Of a stretch of DNA of 33,220 nucleotides, positions 24,979 through 33,220 are shown piece after piece. Source of the DNA: Comamonadaceae bacterium (GTDB lineage: Bacteria; Pseudomonadota; Gammaproteobacteria; Burkholderiales; Burkholderiaceae_C); assembly GCA_947445115.1 (NCBI GenBank), contig CANFCG010000025.1:1-33220 (forward strand). Direction: 5' to 3'. Below the pieces are notes generated by a model. That model saw only the letters and a program-made list of their open reading frames with translations. It was not told the DNA's origin and did no database searches. Position numbers and translations under genes: made by a program. Position 1 is the stretch's first letter. The number at the start of each line of letters is the position of its first letter.

Positions 24979-25010
24979 AGCGATGGCGCTTTTAGTGCCA
25001 TCGCTTTCTT
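24979..25010 (+). terminator. Hairpin between dnaK and dnaJ (partial terminator)
   Basis: AGCGATGGCGCT and AGTGCCATCGCT form a 12 bp stem, with one G-T pair, over a TTT loop at 24979-25005. A short T-rich stretch TTCTT follows. It may stop part of the dnaK transcripts or protect their 3' end, so that DnaJ is made in smaller amounts than DnaK. Confidence 0.75.
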
Positions 25011-25036
25011 AACTTTTAAAACCTACATTTCGCACC

Positions 25037-26173
25037 ATGGCAAGCAAGCGCGACTTCTATCAAATCCTCGATGTTCCTAAAAATGCATCTGACGAGGACA
25101 TAAAAAAATCTTATCGCAAGATGGCGATGAAGCACCACCCCGACCGTAACCAAGGAGATGCGTCGGCGGAAGGTAAATTCAAAGAGGTCAAAGAAGCCTA
25201 CGAGATGCTCTCCGATCCCGACAAGCGTGCGGCTTATGACCAATATGGCCATGCAGGTGTGGATCCCAACCGTGGCATGGGCGGTGGTGGCGGCCAAGGT
25301 TTTGGCGGTTTCTCTGAAGCCTTTGGGGATATTTTTGGTGACGTGTTTGGGCAGCAGCGCAGTGGACGAGGCGGCGGTCAACAGGTGTACCGCGGTAACG
25401 ACCTCAGCTACGCGATGGAGATCACGCTAGAAGAAGCAGCAGCAGGCAAAGACGCGCAAATTCGCATTCCTAGTTGGGACGAGTGCTCCACTTGCCACGG
25501 CTCAGGCGCCAAGCCTGGCACGAAGCCCATCCAATGTACAACCTGCCACGGTCAAGGCCAAGTGCAAATGCGTCAAGGATTTTTTAGCGTGCAGCAAACC
25601 TGTCCGCAGTGTCGTGGCACGGGCAAGATCATCCCTGAACCCTGCGTATCGTGCCACGGCATTGGCAAAATTAAAAATAACAAAACGCTAGAAGTCAAAG
25701 TGCCCGCAGGCATTGACGACGGCATGCGGATTCGTTCTACAGGCAACGGTGAGCCCGGCACCAATGGTGGTCCCGCAGGTGATTTGTACATCGAGATTCG
25801 CGTCAAAAAACACGAGATCTTTGAGCGCGAAGGCGATGACCTTCATTGTCAAATTCCAGTTTCAATGACGACCGCTGCGCTGGGCGGCGAAATCCAAGTA
25901 CCCACCCTCGCAGGCCAAGCCAGCATTGACATTCCAGACGGTACGCAGCATGGCAAGACGTTCCGTTTGAAAGGCAAAGGGGTCAAAGGATTGCGCGGCT
26001 CCTACCCGGGCGATTTGTATTGCCATGTGCAAGTCGAGACGCCGGTCAAGCTCACGGAACACCAGCGCAAGCTGATGAAGGAGTTAGACGAGTCGCTTAA
26101 AAAAGGCGGGACCAAACACTCACCCAACGAAGAGTCGTGGGGCGATAAATTAAAGAATTTCTTTAAAGTCTAA
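25037..26173 (+). CDS. dnaJ: Chaperone DnaJ (Hsp40)
   Basis: Stimulates DnaK ATPase and delivers substrates. The 378-residue protein has the full type I layout: a J domain with HHPDRN near residues 34-39, a Gly/Phe-rich region, and four zinc-binding CXXCXGXG repeats ([32 protein letters not shown]). The C-terminal substrate-binding domain includes [14 protein letters not shown] and [10 protein letters not shown]. It follows dnaK after an 84 bp gap with a hairpin. Its stop is only 3 bp from the stop of the convergent ppnP gene. Confidence 0.98.
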   Translation: MASKRDFYQILDVPKNASDEDIKKSYRKMAMKHHPDRNQGDASAEGKFKEVKEAYEMLSDPDKRAAYDQYGHAGVDPNRGMGGGGGQGFGGFSEAFGDIFGDVFGQQRSGRGGGQQVYRGNDLSYAMEITLEEAAAGKDAQIRIPSWDECSTCHGSGAKPGTKPIQCTTCHGQGQVQMRQGFFSVQQTCPQCRGTGKIIPEPCVSCHGIGKIKNNKTLEVKVPAGIDDGMRIRSTGNGEPGTNGGPAGDLYIEIRVKKHEIFEREGDDLHCQIPVSMTTAALGGEIQVPTLAGQASIDIPDGTQHGKTFRLKGKGVKGLRGSYPGDLYCHVQVETPVKLTEHQRKLMKELDESLKKGGTKHSPNEESWGDKLKNFFKV

Positions 26174-26176
26174 AAA

Positions 26177-26494
26177 CTACCCGAAAGAGCAAATGTAGTG
26201 GTAGCTCTCTGCCACTTTGATATCAAAGCTAGAGTTGGCGGGCACAGCAAATTGCTCGCCAGCGCTTGATTTAACCCATGCGTCTGAGCCTTTGAGCTTG
26301 TACTCGCAAGAGCCAGCCACGCACTCCATGATTTCGGCTGCGCCTGTATTGAAGGTCAGCGTGGATGGCAACACCACGCCAACGGATTTCTTTGCGCCGT
26401 CAGCAGTCGTAAAGCCGTGGCTCACGCATTTGCCGTCAAAGTAGACGTTGGCCTTGGTCGTGAGACTGACGTTTGCAATAGTTTCTGTTGTCAT
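26177..26494 (-). CDS. ppnP: Pyrimidine/purine nucleoside phosphorylase PpnP (DUF1255)
   Basis: A 105-residue cupin-fold enzyme of the YaiE/PpnP family, which splits several nucleosides with phosphate. The family pattern is seen in ANVYFDGKCVSHGFTTADGAKKSVGVVLP, FNTGAAEIMECVAGSCEYKL and the closing FDIKVAESYHYICSFG. The length matches the family. It starts two bases after the argG stop and so is probably cotranscribed with argG, an association with no obvious metabolic reason. Confidence 0.93.
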   Translation of the reverse strand: MTTETIANVSLTTKANVYFDGKCVSHGFTTADGAKKSVGVVLPSTLTFNTGAAEIMECVAGSCEYKLKGSDAWVKSSAGEQFAVPANSSFDIKVAESYHYICSFG

Positions 26495-26496
26495 GA

Positions 26497-27828
26497 TTAT
26501 TTAGCTTTCGATTTGGCTGGCTTTGCGGCTGCTTTTTTCGCGGCAGGTTTAGCTGACTTCGGTTTAGCGGCTGCTGCGCGTTCCGCTCTCAAATTGCCCG
26601 CAATACGCAGGCGCAGTGCATTGAGCTTGATAAAGCCACCCGCATCGGCTTGGTTGTATGCGCCGCCGTCATCATCAAACGTCGAGATTTTCATGTCAAA
26701 TAAGCTGTCAGTTTTGCTCTCACGTCCCACGCACATGATTGTGCCTTTGTAGAGCTTGAGGCGCACCACGCCGTTCACCGTGGCTTGCGATGCATCAATC
26801 AAGCCTTGCAGCAGCTCGCGCTCTGGGCTGAACCAAAATCCGTTGTAAACCAGACGTGCATAACGCGGCATCAAGTCGTCTTTGAGTGCCAATACTTCGC
26901 GGTCGAGTGTGATGGACTCAATCGCGCGGTGGCCCGCCAGCAGCACCGTGCCGCCTGGGGTTTCGTAGCAGCCGCGTGACTTCATGCCGACGAAACGATT
27001 TTCAACTTTATCAAGGCGACCAATGCCGTGCTTGCCTGCAACGGTATTGAGGTGCGTCAGCACCGTGGCTGGCGACATCTTGACTCCGTCAATCGCAACG
27101 ATGTCACCTTTGGCATAAGTGAGTTCCACTATTTGCGGTTTTCCTGGCGCTTTTTCTGGCGAGTTAGTCAAGCGCCACATGCTGTCTTCGGGCGCAAAGT
27201 TGGGGTCTTCCAAAATGCCGCCTTCATAGCTGATGTGCAGCAAGTTCGCATCCATCGAATACGGTGCGCCGCCTTTGCGTTTTTTGAAGTCCACTGGAAT
27301 GCCGTGTTTGTCCGCGTATGCCAGCATGGACTCACGCGACGACAAATCCCACTCACGCCAAGGTGCAATCACTTTGACGTTGGGCATCAAGGCATAAGCG
27401 CCCAGCTCAAAACGCACTTGGTCGTTGCCTTTGCCCGTAGCGCCGTGGCTAATCGCGTCGCCCTTGGTCTTCTTGGCGATCTCGACTAAACGTTTGGCAA
27501 TCAGCGGACGCGCAATTGATGTGCCCAGCAAGTATTCGCCCTCGTACAGCGCATTTGCGCGGAACATTGGGAAGACGAAGTCGCGCACGAATTCCTCTTT
27601 CAAGTCCTCAATGTAAATGTTCTCGGGCTTAATGCCCATCTTGATCGCTTTGGCACGCGCGGGCTCAATCTCTTCGCCTTGGCCAATGTCAGCGGTAAAC
27701 GTCACCACCTCGCATTGGTATTCGTCTTGCAGCCATTTAAGAATGATGGAAGTGTCGAGTCCGCCAGAGTAAGCTAGGACGACCTTTTTAGGTTTGAGTT
27801 TTTGAGTGGTTTGAGCTGGGGTTGCCAT
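26497..27828 (-). CDS. argG: Argininosuccinate synthase with Lys/Ala-rich C-terminal tail
   Basis: Joins citrulline and aspartate with ATP to give argininosuccinate in arginine synthesis. The PP-loop AYSGGLDTS follows KKVVL near the start, and [13 protein letters not shown] and [11 protein letters not shown] are standard ArgG blocks. The frame extends six codons upstream, but the ATG at 27828 was preferred, giving 443 residues. The core ends near [12 protein letters not shown], after which about 25 residues consist almost only of Lys, Ala, Pro and Ser, resembling histone H1-like tails. This extension accounts for the length excess over the roughly 400-residue short form. Confidence 0.96.
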   Translation of the reverse strand: MATPAQTTQKLKPKKVVLAYSGGLDTSIILKWLQDEYQCEVVTFTADIGQGEEIEPARAKAIKMGIKPENIYIEDLKEEFVRDFVFPMFRANALYEGEYLLGTSIARPLIAKRLVEIAKKTKGDAISHGATGKGNDQVRFELGAYALMPNVKVIAPWREWDLSSRESMLAYADKHGIPVDFKKRKGGAPYSMDANLLHISYEGGILEDPNFAPEDSMWRLTNSPEKAPGKPQIVELTYAKGDIVAIDGVKMSPATVLTHLNTVAGKHGIGRLDKVENRFVGMKSRGCYETPGGTVLLAGHRAIESITLDREVLALKDDLMPRYARLVYNGFWFSPERELLQGLIDASQATVNGVVRLKLYKGTIMCVGRESKTDSLFDMKISTFDDDGGAYNQADAGGFIKLNALRLRIAGNLRAERAAAAKPKSAKPAAKKAAAKPAKSKAK

Positions 27829-27887
27829 AAGAAATGTGAGTGACAAATTGAAAAATGAAACGTCGATTTTAGACTACGATAAATTGT

Positions 27888-28904
27888 ATGAAAACTCCAC
27901 TCGACTTAGTCCTCTCACGTCGGCAGTGGCTCGCCAGTACATCTGCCGTAGCCCTTGCACCACTTGGCTTTGCGCTTGGATTGCCAAGCAACAGCTTTGC
28001 GCAAAGCAGCTACCCAAACAAGCCCATCCGCTACATCATTTCCGTACCCGCTGGCGGCGGCTCGGACATGGTCGGACGAACCATTACCGAGCGCTGGGGG
28101 CGACTCTTGGGGCAGCCGTTTATCGTGGACAACCAAGGCGGCGGTGGCGGCGTCATTGCATCCACCAACACCGCTAAAGCTGCGCCCGACGGCTATACGC
28201 TGATGCAAGGCTATGTGGCGACACATGGCACGGCGCCTGCTACGCGCAAGCTGCCTTACGACCCCATTAAAGATTTCACCCCGATTGGCATGATTGGCGG
28301 CACACCCAATGTGCTGGTGGTCAACAGCGGTTTGCCTATCAAGAACTACAAAGAATTCATCGCGTATTTGAATGCGAACAAGGGTAGAGTCAGCTACGGC
28401 TCGTCGGGCGAAGGCTCGCTCACGCACTTGTCAATGGAGCTGTTGAAAGGTGAGACGAAGACGGTGATGGTTCACATTCCGTATCGCGGCATTGCGCCCG
28501 CCATGAATGATTTGATGGGTGGACAAACGCAGGCCATGTTTCCGGGGCTTGCCGCAGCGCTGCCACATATACGCAGTGGACGCATCCGCGCGATCGCGGT
28601 GACGGGGCGCACGCGTGCGCCGCAGCTGAAAGACATTCCCACGCTGGACGAACTCGGGCTCAAAGGCTTTGATGCGCAGCAGTGGTATGGCGTGGTCGGC
28701 CCTGCGGGAATGCCGCCTGCGCTCGTCAAAACGCTCAACGAATCCCTCGCTCAAGTTTTGAGTGCATCTGACCTACGCGAGAAGCTGGCGATTGAGGCTA
28801 TCGAGCCGCAAGCCATGACAGATGATGCTTTTGGCGCATTCATTAAAGCCGACGTGGCACGCTGGACGAAGCTTGCCAACGCACGCGGCATTCATCTCGA
28901 TTAA
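27888..28904 (+). CDS. Bug-family (TctC) extracytoplasmic receptor
   Basis: Periplasmic binding protein of the Bordetella uptake gene family, 338 residues, binding small organic acids or amino acid-like molecules. The N-terminus SRRQWLASTSAVALAPLGFA looks like a twin-arginine-type signal, with cleavage near SFAQ. Bug fold markers are YPNKPIRYIISVPAGGGSDMVGRTI, VDNQGGGGGVIAS, KAAPDGYTL and VHIPYRGIAPAMNDLMGGQ. No tctA/tctB membrane genes are nearby, as is common for this receptor family. It is divergent from argG and 31 bp ahead of the PrpD-like gene, suggesting a shared transcript. Confidence 0.92.
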   Translation: MKTPLDLVLSRRQWLASTSAVALAPLGFALGLPSNSFAQSSYPNKPIRYIISVPAGGGSDMVGRTITERWGRLLGQPFIVDNQGGGGGVIASTNTAKAAPDGYTLMQGYVATHGTAPATRKLPYDPIKDFTPIGMIGGTPNVLVVNSGLPIKNYKEFIAYLNANKGRVSYGSSGEGSLTHLSMELLKGETKTVMVHIPYRGIAPAMNDLMGGQTQAMFPGLAAALPHIRSGRIRAIAVTGRTRAPQLKDIPTLDELGLKGFDAQQWYGVVGPAGMPPALVKTLNESLAQVLSASDLREKLAIEAIEPQAMTDDAFGAFIKADVARWTKLANARGIHLD

Positions 28905-28935
28905 TAAAATTTTCTTTCATCACTACTAAAAAATC

Positions 28936-30312
28936 ATGGCAACCAACACAAAAGTCATCGCAGACCACAATCCACCTGCGGTCACAAAAATCCTCGCCGA
29001 TTTCATCGTTAATCACCCCACATTTGAAAACGGCGGCTGGGACGCCAAAGTTCAGCACGAGGGCGAACGCACCTTCTTCAATTGGCTGGGCTGCGCGGTG
29101 GGCGCGGCGCATCACGAAGCACCAAGCGCCGCCTTGGCCGCTGCACAAATTTTGCAACCTAGCCCGCAGGCCACGCTGCTTGGGCGTTCCGAGAGGGTGG
29201 ATATTGCCAACGCGGCACTCATCAACGGGATTAGCTCGCACACCTTTGACTTTGACGACACGCATTTGAAGACGGTGATTCACCCTGCAGGCCCTGTGGC
29301 ATCGGCACTGCTGCCACTTGCCGAACTCAAAGGCCTCAGCGGCGCGGCGGTGATTGACGCGCTTATCATCGGCATCGACGTGGCTTGCCGCGTGGGCAAC
29401 TGCATGTACCCCACGCATTACGACAAGGGCTGGCACATCACGGGCTCTACAGGCATGCTGGGTGCAGCAGCAGCGTGCGCTCGCCTGCTCAAACTTAATG
29501 TTCAGCAAACCATGATGGCACTCGGTATTGCGGCTTCACAGCCCGTGGGCCTGCGTGAGCAATTTGGCACGATGAGTAAACCGCTGCACCCAGGAGCAGC
29601 AGCGCGCACGGGTCTCATGGCAGCATTGATGGCGCAGCAAGGCTTCACATCTAGCGTGCGTGCTTTAGAAGCGCCGCGAGGCTTGATTCAAGTCGCCGCG
29701 CCAGCATTTAACTGGAACGAAATTACCGATGAGCTGGGCGAGCGATTCGAGATCTCCTTCAACACCTACAAGCCTTTCGCGTGCGGAATCGTCTCGCAGC
29801 CCAGCATGGACGCTTGCGTGCAGCTCAAAGCCATGGGCGTGAAGGCCGAAGACATCGAAAGTTTGGAGTTAAAAGTGCACTCGCTGGTGCTGGAGCTGAT
29901 GGGCAAAAAGACACCCACGATTGGTTTAGAGGGCAAGTTCAGCGTCTACCACTGCTGCGCCGTCGCACTGATTTTTGGGCAAGCCGGCGAGCCCGAGTAC
30001 AGCGACGCGGTGGTGAATCGCCCTGACGTGCTGGCGATGCGTGCCAAGGTCAACGCGGTCGTGACAGACGGCATCGACGAAGCCGCAGCTGACGTAACAG
30101 CCGTGATGAAGGACGGTCGCCGTATTCACATCGAGATTGAACACGCCATTGGCTCGCTTGAGCGCCCAATGAGCGATAAAGATTTGGAAGCGAAATTTCA
30201 TTCGCAAGCCGATGAGGTGTTAGGCAGTACCAAGGCGCAAGCCTTGATAGACATGGCTTGGCGCATGACGAGCCTTGCGAATGTGAATGAACTCACAAGG
30301 CTGGCCGTATGA
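28936..30312 (+). CDS. MmgE/PrpD family protein (2-methylcitrate dehydratase-like)
   Basis: A 458-residue MmgE/PrpD protein. Characteristic stretches are THTFDFDDTHLKTVIHPAGP (shown here as SSHTFDFDDTH and VIHPAGPVASALL), GIDVACRVG, LRQFGT-like LREQFGTMSKPLHPGAAA, and FNTYKPFACGIVSQP. Family members dehydrate 2-methylcitrate or isomerise related acids such as iminodisuccinate. No prpB or prpC is near, so a role in the methylcitrate cycle is not supported. Its stop overlaps the start of the next dehydrogenase gene by 4 bp (ATGA). The substrate is unknown. Confidence 0.9.
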   Translation: MATNTKVIADHNPPAVTKILADFIVNHPTFENGGWDAKVQHEGERTFFNWLGCAVGAAHHEAPSAALAAAQILQPSPQATLLGRSERVDIANAALINGISSHTFDFDDTHLKTVIHPAGPVASALLPLAELKGLSGAAVIDALIIGIDVACRVGNCMYPTHYDKGWHITGSTGMLGAAAACARLLKLNVQQTMMALGIAASQPVGLREQFGTMSKPLHPGAAARTGLMAALMAQQGFTSSVRALEAPRGLIQVAAPAFNWNEITDELGERFEISFNTYKPFACGIVSQPSMDACVQLKAMGVKAEDIESLELKVHSLVLELMGKKTPTIGLEGKFSVYHCCAVALIFGQAGEPEYSDAVVNRPDVLAMRAKVNAVVTDGIDEAAADVTAVMKDGRRIHIEIEHAIGSLERPMSDKDLEAKFHSQADEVLGSTKAQALIDMAWRMTSLANVNELTRLAV

Positions 30313-31295
30313 AGAATATCGTAGTCCTAGACGACTGGGAACAAAACTTCCAAAAACAAGCGACCAGCCAAACCGACTGGGCTACGGTCAAAGCGCACGC
30401 TGATGTCACCGTTCACAGGGACACCTTGCGCGGAGCCAAGCTGGTAGCAGCTTTGCAAGGTGCTGATGCAGTGGTGCTGATGCGCGACCGCACCCCGTTC
30501 AAAGCAGACTTGATTGCGCAGCTGGCGAATCTCAAATACGTCGTCTTTACGGGCACACGTAACACGCAGATTGATTTTGAAGCCTTGGCTGCACGTGGCA
30601 TTCCCGTGGGCTGCACGGCGTTTGGTCCCTCCAAAGAAAACACCTGCGAGATCACGTGGGGCTTGATTTTGGGCGCTGTGAAACAGTTGGAGAGCAACTT
30701 CGCTTTGATGCGCGAAGGTGCGTGGCGTGACGCAAACGGCACTGAGCCCATGAGCATCCTCTCGGGTCAGCGCCTTGGCGTGATTGGCCTTGGCGAAATT
30801 GGCGGGCGCGTGGCCAAGGTCGGCCTCGCGTTTGGCATGGACGTGGTGTGCTGGAGCCCGAACATGACGCCCGAGCGGGCGGCTGCAAAAGGCGTGACAT
30901 CGGTAACGCTTGACGAGCTACTCACCACATCGAAAGTGGTCAGCCTGCACATTGTGCCCAGTCCCGCAATCAAGCACTTTATGAATACCGAGCGCTTGGC
31001 AATGATGCGGTCGGACAGTGTGCTCATCAACACCTCACGCGCCAGTTTGGTCGATATGGATGCCCTGCAGGTCACGCTAGATAAGGCTTCTGGATGTGGC
31101 TTCGCGGGCATCGACGTGTACAACGAAGAGCCTGTACCAGCCAATCACCCGCTGCGCAAGCTGCCGAGCGCGCTGCTCACGCCGCACGTGGGTTTTGTGT
31201 GCGAGCCCGTTTTTAAAAATTTCGACAACGGCGTGGCCGAGTGCTTGGCGGCGTGGGTGCAAGGCGCACCGTTGGTGCGAGCTACGACGGGTTGA
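30309..31295 (+). CDS. D-isomer-specific 2-hydroxyacid dehydrogenase
   Basis: A 328-residue NAD(P)-dependent dehydrogenase converting a 2-hydroxy acid to the 2-oxo acid or the reverse. The dinucleotide site is LGVIGLGEIGGRVA. The catalytic Arg is in NTSRASLVD, the Glu in DVYNEEPVP and the His in LLTPHVGF. It resembles the phosphoglycerate dehydrogenase-like subgroup but has no ACT domain. It is translationally coupled to the PrpD-like gene, so both probably act on the same compound, perhaps the one taken up by the upstream Bug receptor; this is inference. Its stop is 3 bp from the convergent Bug gene. Confidence 0.92.
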   Translation: MKNIVVLDDWEQNFQKQATSQTDWATVKAHADVTVHRDTLRGAKLVAALQGADAVVLMRDRTPFKADLIAQLANLKYVVFTGTRNTQIDFEALAARGIPVGCTAFGPSKENTCEITWGLILGAVKQLESNFALMREGAWRDANGTEPMSILSGQRLGVIGLGEIGGRVAKVGLAFGMDVVCWSPNMTPERAAAKGVTSVTLDELLTTSKVVSLHIVPSPAIKHFMNTERLAMMRSDSVLINTSRASLVDMDALQVTLDKASGCGFAGIDVYNEEPVPANHPLRKLPSALLTPHVGFVCEPVFKNFDNGVAECLAAWVQGAPLVRATTG

Positions 31296-31298
31296 GCG

Positions 31299-32255
31299 TC
31301 ACTCTGCTTTCGCGCCGCTCGCCTTCACCATAGGCTCGTATTTTTTAAGTTCGCTTTGAATCAATGCACCAAACGCTTCGGGCGATGTGGGAGTGGGCTC
31401 TGCATAAAGATTAGCGAAGCGTATTTTGATGTCATCACTCAAAAGGGCACTTGTGAAAGCCTTATGCAGCTTGGCTTGCAGGGCAGGTGGCAGGTTCGCG
31501 GGGGCAACCAAACCCCACCAAGTGTCGATCTCGAAACCCTTGAACGTCTCGGCAATGGCAGGCACTTGGGGCAGGGCGTTGGACCTCGCCAGCGTGGTCA
31601 CGCCTAGCGCTTTGAGTTTGCCGCTTTTGATGTTGGGCGCTGCTGTTGCTAAGTTATCGAAGTTGAAATCGACTTGCCCCGACAAGAGCGCCAGCTGCGC
31701 AGGATTACCGCCGTTATACGGAATGTGCACCGCAAAAATACCCGCCCGCGCCTTGAACATTTCGCCTGCCAAATGCCCCGCGCTGCCAAGGCCGCCGCTA
31801 CCGTAATTGAGCTTGGCGGGATTCGCTTTGGCGTAGGCCACAAAGTCAGCCAGCGTCTGGATATTGAGTCGCTTTGCGGTCTCGCTATTCATTACCAGCA
31901 CATTGGGTACACGCAAAATTTGCGTGATCGGCGTGAAGTCGCGGGTCGAGTCATACGGCATCTTGGCAAACAACCACGGGTTGATCGCGTGCGTGGCAAC
32001 CGCTGCAATGCCAATGGTCATGCCGTCTGGCGCGGCTTTTGCCACAAGGTCTGCGCCTAAATTGCCACCTGCGCCAGGCTTGTTATCCACGATGACGCTA
32101 CCCAAGCTATCTTTCACTTTATCGGCCAAGAGCCGAGCGCTCACATCAATCGGGCCGCCAGCCGCGTAGGGCACGACTAATCGAATCGCTTTTTGGGCTT
32201 GCGCAAAGGCAACCAGTGGCAGAGCCGCGAGTAGCAGTGTCAACAGCGATTTCAT
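31299..32255 (-). CDS. Bug-family (TctC) extracytoplasmic receptor, second copy
   Basis: A 318-residue Bug receptor with a Sec-type signal peptide (KSLLTLLLAALPLVAFAQA). Family blocks are KAIRLVVPYAAGGPIDVSARLLAD, VDNKPGAGGNLGADLVAKAAPDG and VHIPYNGGNPAQLALLSGQVDFNFDN. It is only moderately like the Bug protein at 27888-28904, so the two probably bind different ligands. Its ATG overlaps the stop of the reductase gene by 4 bp, an unusual coupling of a receptor to an oxidoreductase. No membrane components are nearby. Confidence 0.92.
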   Translation of the reverse strand: MKSLLTLLLAALPLVAFAQAQKAIRLVVPYAAGGPIDVSARLLADKVKDSLGSVIVDNKPGAGGNLGADLVAKAAPDGMTIGIAAVATHAINPWLFAKMPYDSTRDFTPITQILRVPNVLVMNSETAKRLNIQTLADFVAYAKANPAKLNYGSGGLGSAGHLAGEMFKARAGIFAVHIPYNGGNPAQLALLSGQVDFNFDNLATAAPNIKSGKLKALGVTTLARSNALPQVPAIAETFKGFEIDTWWGLVAPANLPPALQAKLHKAFTSALLSDDIKIRFANLYAEPTPTSPEAFGALIQSELKKYEPMVKASGAKAE

Positions 32256-33220
32256 GCTTTGGCCTTATCGGCCTCGCTAAGGAACGAATCCGCATAAAAC
32301 TCGTCGCTTGGCAAGCCGCATTTTTCGACGTACTGCTTTTGCGCGGACTCAATCACGATGGGCGCGCCACAGGCGTAAACCTGATAGCCACTCATGTCTG
32401 GCGTGTCAACCATCGCAGCCGCGTGAACAAAGCCTGTGCGGCCTGTCCATGCATCTTCTGGCAGCGCGTCCGAAATCACGGGTACGTATTTGAGATTGGG
32501 CATGGCGGCCAGCTTCTCTTTCACCCAAGCGTCCAAGTACATATCGGAAGGACGGCGGCCGCCCCAGTAAAGCGTGGCGGGGCGTGTCGAGCCGATAAGC
32601 TCCATTTGTTCAATGATCGATTTGATGGGCGCAAAACCTGTTCCTGAAGCCAACAAGATCATCGGTTTGTTGGAGTCTTCGCGCAGATAAAAACTACCGT
32701 AAGGGCCTTCAATACGGACGATGTCTTTTTCTTTCATCGTGCTAAACACTTGGTCAGTAAACTTGCCGCCTGGCATGTGGCGGATGTGCAGTTCAATCGA
32801 CTTGCCCTCAGTCGTATGCGCCGCATTGCCCATGGAATAAGCCCGCCTGGCCCCATCGCGCAAAATGAATTCGATGTATTGGCCTGCGTGGTATTGGAAC
32901 GGCTCAGCGGCAGGCAGTTGCAAAACGAGGCGCATCACGTCATGCGAGAGGCGCTCCATCGTCGTCACGCGACTTGGCATTTTTTTGACAGGGAAGGCAT
33001 CAGCAGCGGTGACTTGCTTGGACTCCAGCACCACGTCGGTTTGCGGCACGGCGCAGCAGGTCAGCACGTAGCCATTGGCTTCTTCCATATCGGACAGCGC
33101 CTTGCTTTGATGCGTGCCATGCTTAACAGTGCCGGATAGCTCCAAGCACTTGCACGAGCCGCAAGCCCCGTCCTTGCAGCCATAGGGCATGGACACGCCT
33201 TGGCGAATGCCTGCCAGCAG
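32252..33220 (-). CDS. Ferredoxin-NAD(P)H reductase, 2Fe-2S and FAD (CDP-6-deoxyglucoseen reductase-like), 5' end cut by window
   Basis: Flavoprotein that passes electrons from NAD(P)H through FAD to a 2Fe-2S centre. The plant-type ferredoxin domain is first: GCKDGACGSC gives three Cys ligands, with the fourth in LTCCAVP. The FAD domain shows RAYSMGN, and the pyridine nucleotide domain shows LASGTGFAPIKSI and VYACGAPIVIE, ending with EFYADSF. The frame is open to base 33220 with residues LLAGIRQG before the first GTG, so the true start is outside the window. Such proteins are often named after AscD but commonly serve as oxygenase reductases. It is coupled to the downstream Bug receptor gene. 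Confidence 0.9.
   Translation of the reverse strand: MLAGIRQGVSMPYGCKDGACGSCKCLELSGTVKHGTHQSKALSDMEEANGYVLTCCAVPQTDVVLESKQVTAADAFPVKKMPSRVTTMERLSHDVMRLVLQLPAAEPFQYHAGQYIEFILRDGARRAYSMGNAAHTTEGKSIELHIRHMPGGKFTDQVFSTMKEKDIVRIEGPYGSFYLREDSNKPMILLASGTGFAPIKSIIEQMELIGSTRPATLYWGGRRPSDMYLDAWVKEKLAAMPNLKYVPVISDALPEDAWTGRTGFVHAAAMVDTPDMSGYQVYACGAPIVIESAQKQYVEKCGLPSDEFYADSFLSEADKAKA

Noticed and set aside
27848-27875. TTGAAA-N16-TAGACT as a promoter for the Bug receptor gene at 27888
   Set aside because: The -10 match is four of six and the start point would lie only about six bases before the ATG, so the evidence is too weak.
1-33220. tRNA, rRNA, CRISPR array, transposase or prophage genes
   Set aside because: None was seen on either strand; the coding density leaves little room and no repeats of array type occur.

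Overview
The window looks like a piece of a betaproteobacterial chromosome, most plausibly order Burkholderiales and perhaps a Comamonadaceae-type freshwater organism. The reasons are two Bug/TctC-type extracytoplasmic receptors, a TRAP system, an xseB-ispA-dxs run, PcaF-type thiolase and LivGF-type transport genes, moderate GC (judged by eye, not counted) and very tight gene packing. This placement is inference; no rRNA or tRNA gene is present to test it. No phage, transposase or CRISPR array was seen.

Layout. 1-2339 (+): end of a branched-chain/amide-type ABC transporter (livM partial, livG, livF). 2336-2857 (-): gluconokinase. 2943-6315 (+): 3-oxoadipyl-CoA thiolase, a PlsC acyltransferase, a CdsA-like membrane protein with a degraded signature, and ruvC. 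6336-8674 (-): lytic transglycosylase and proS. 8721-9239 (+): rppH. 9261-12874 (-): serB, a mercaptopyruvate-type sulfurtransferase, an EamA permease and a Rieske oxygenase, transcribed in the order Rieske to serB. 12941-18355 (+): xseB, ispA, dxs, then an acyl carrier protein, a ketosynthase and an alpha/beta hydrolase, a nearly gapless six-gene run. 18389-22188: a TRAP transporter split over two strands, with the receptor on + and dctQ, dctM and a small membrane protein on -, meeting at a terminator and a dRS3-like inverted repeat. 22337-26173 (+): grpE-dnaK-dnaJ with heat-shock-like promoters. 26177-27828 (-): argG and ppnP. 27888-31295 (+): a Bug receptor, an MmgE/PrpD protein and a D-2-hydroxyacid dehydrogenase. 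31299-33220 (-): a second Bug receptor behind a ferredoxin-type reductase cut by the window edge.

How the genes work together. IspA and Dxs give isoprenoid precursors. The ACP, ketosynthase and Cys-nucleophile hydrolase directly downstream form a minimal acyl-assembly cassette whose product is unknown, and this is the best candidate for an undescribed system here. GrpE, DnaK and DnaJ are the Hsp70 chaperone cycle. The TRAP, Liv and Bug proteins are uptake systems for small organic acids and related nutrients, and the thiolase, PrpD, hydroxyacid dehydrogenase and Rieske genes suit a bacterium living on dissolved organic acids and aromatic breakdown products.

No stretch of more than 300 bases lacks a gene. 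The largest non-coding gap is the roughly 150 bp divergent region between dctQ and grpE.
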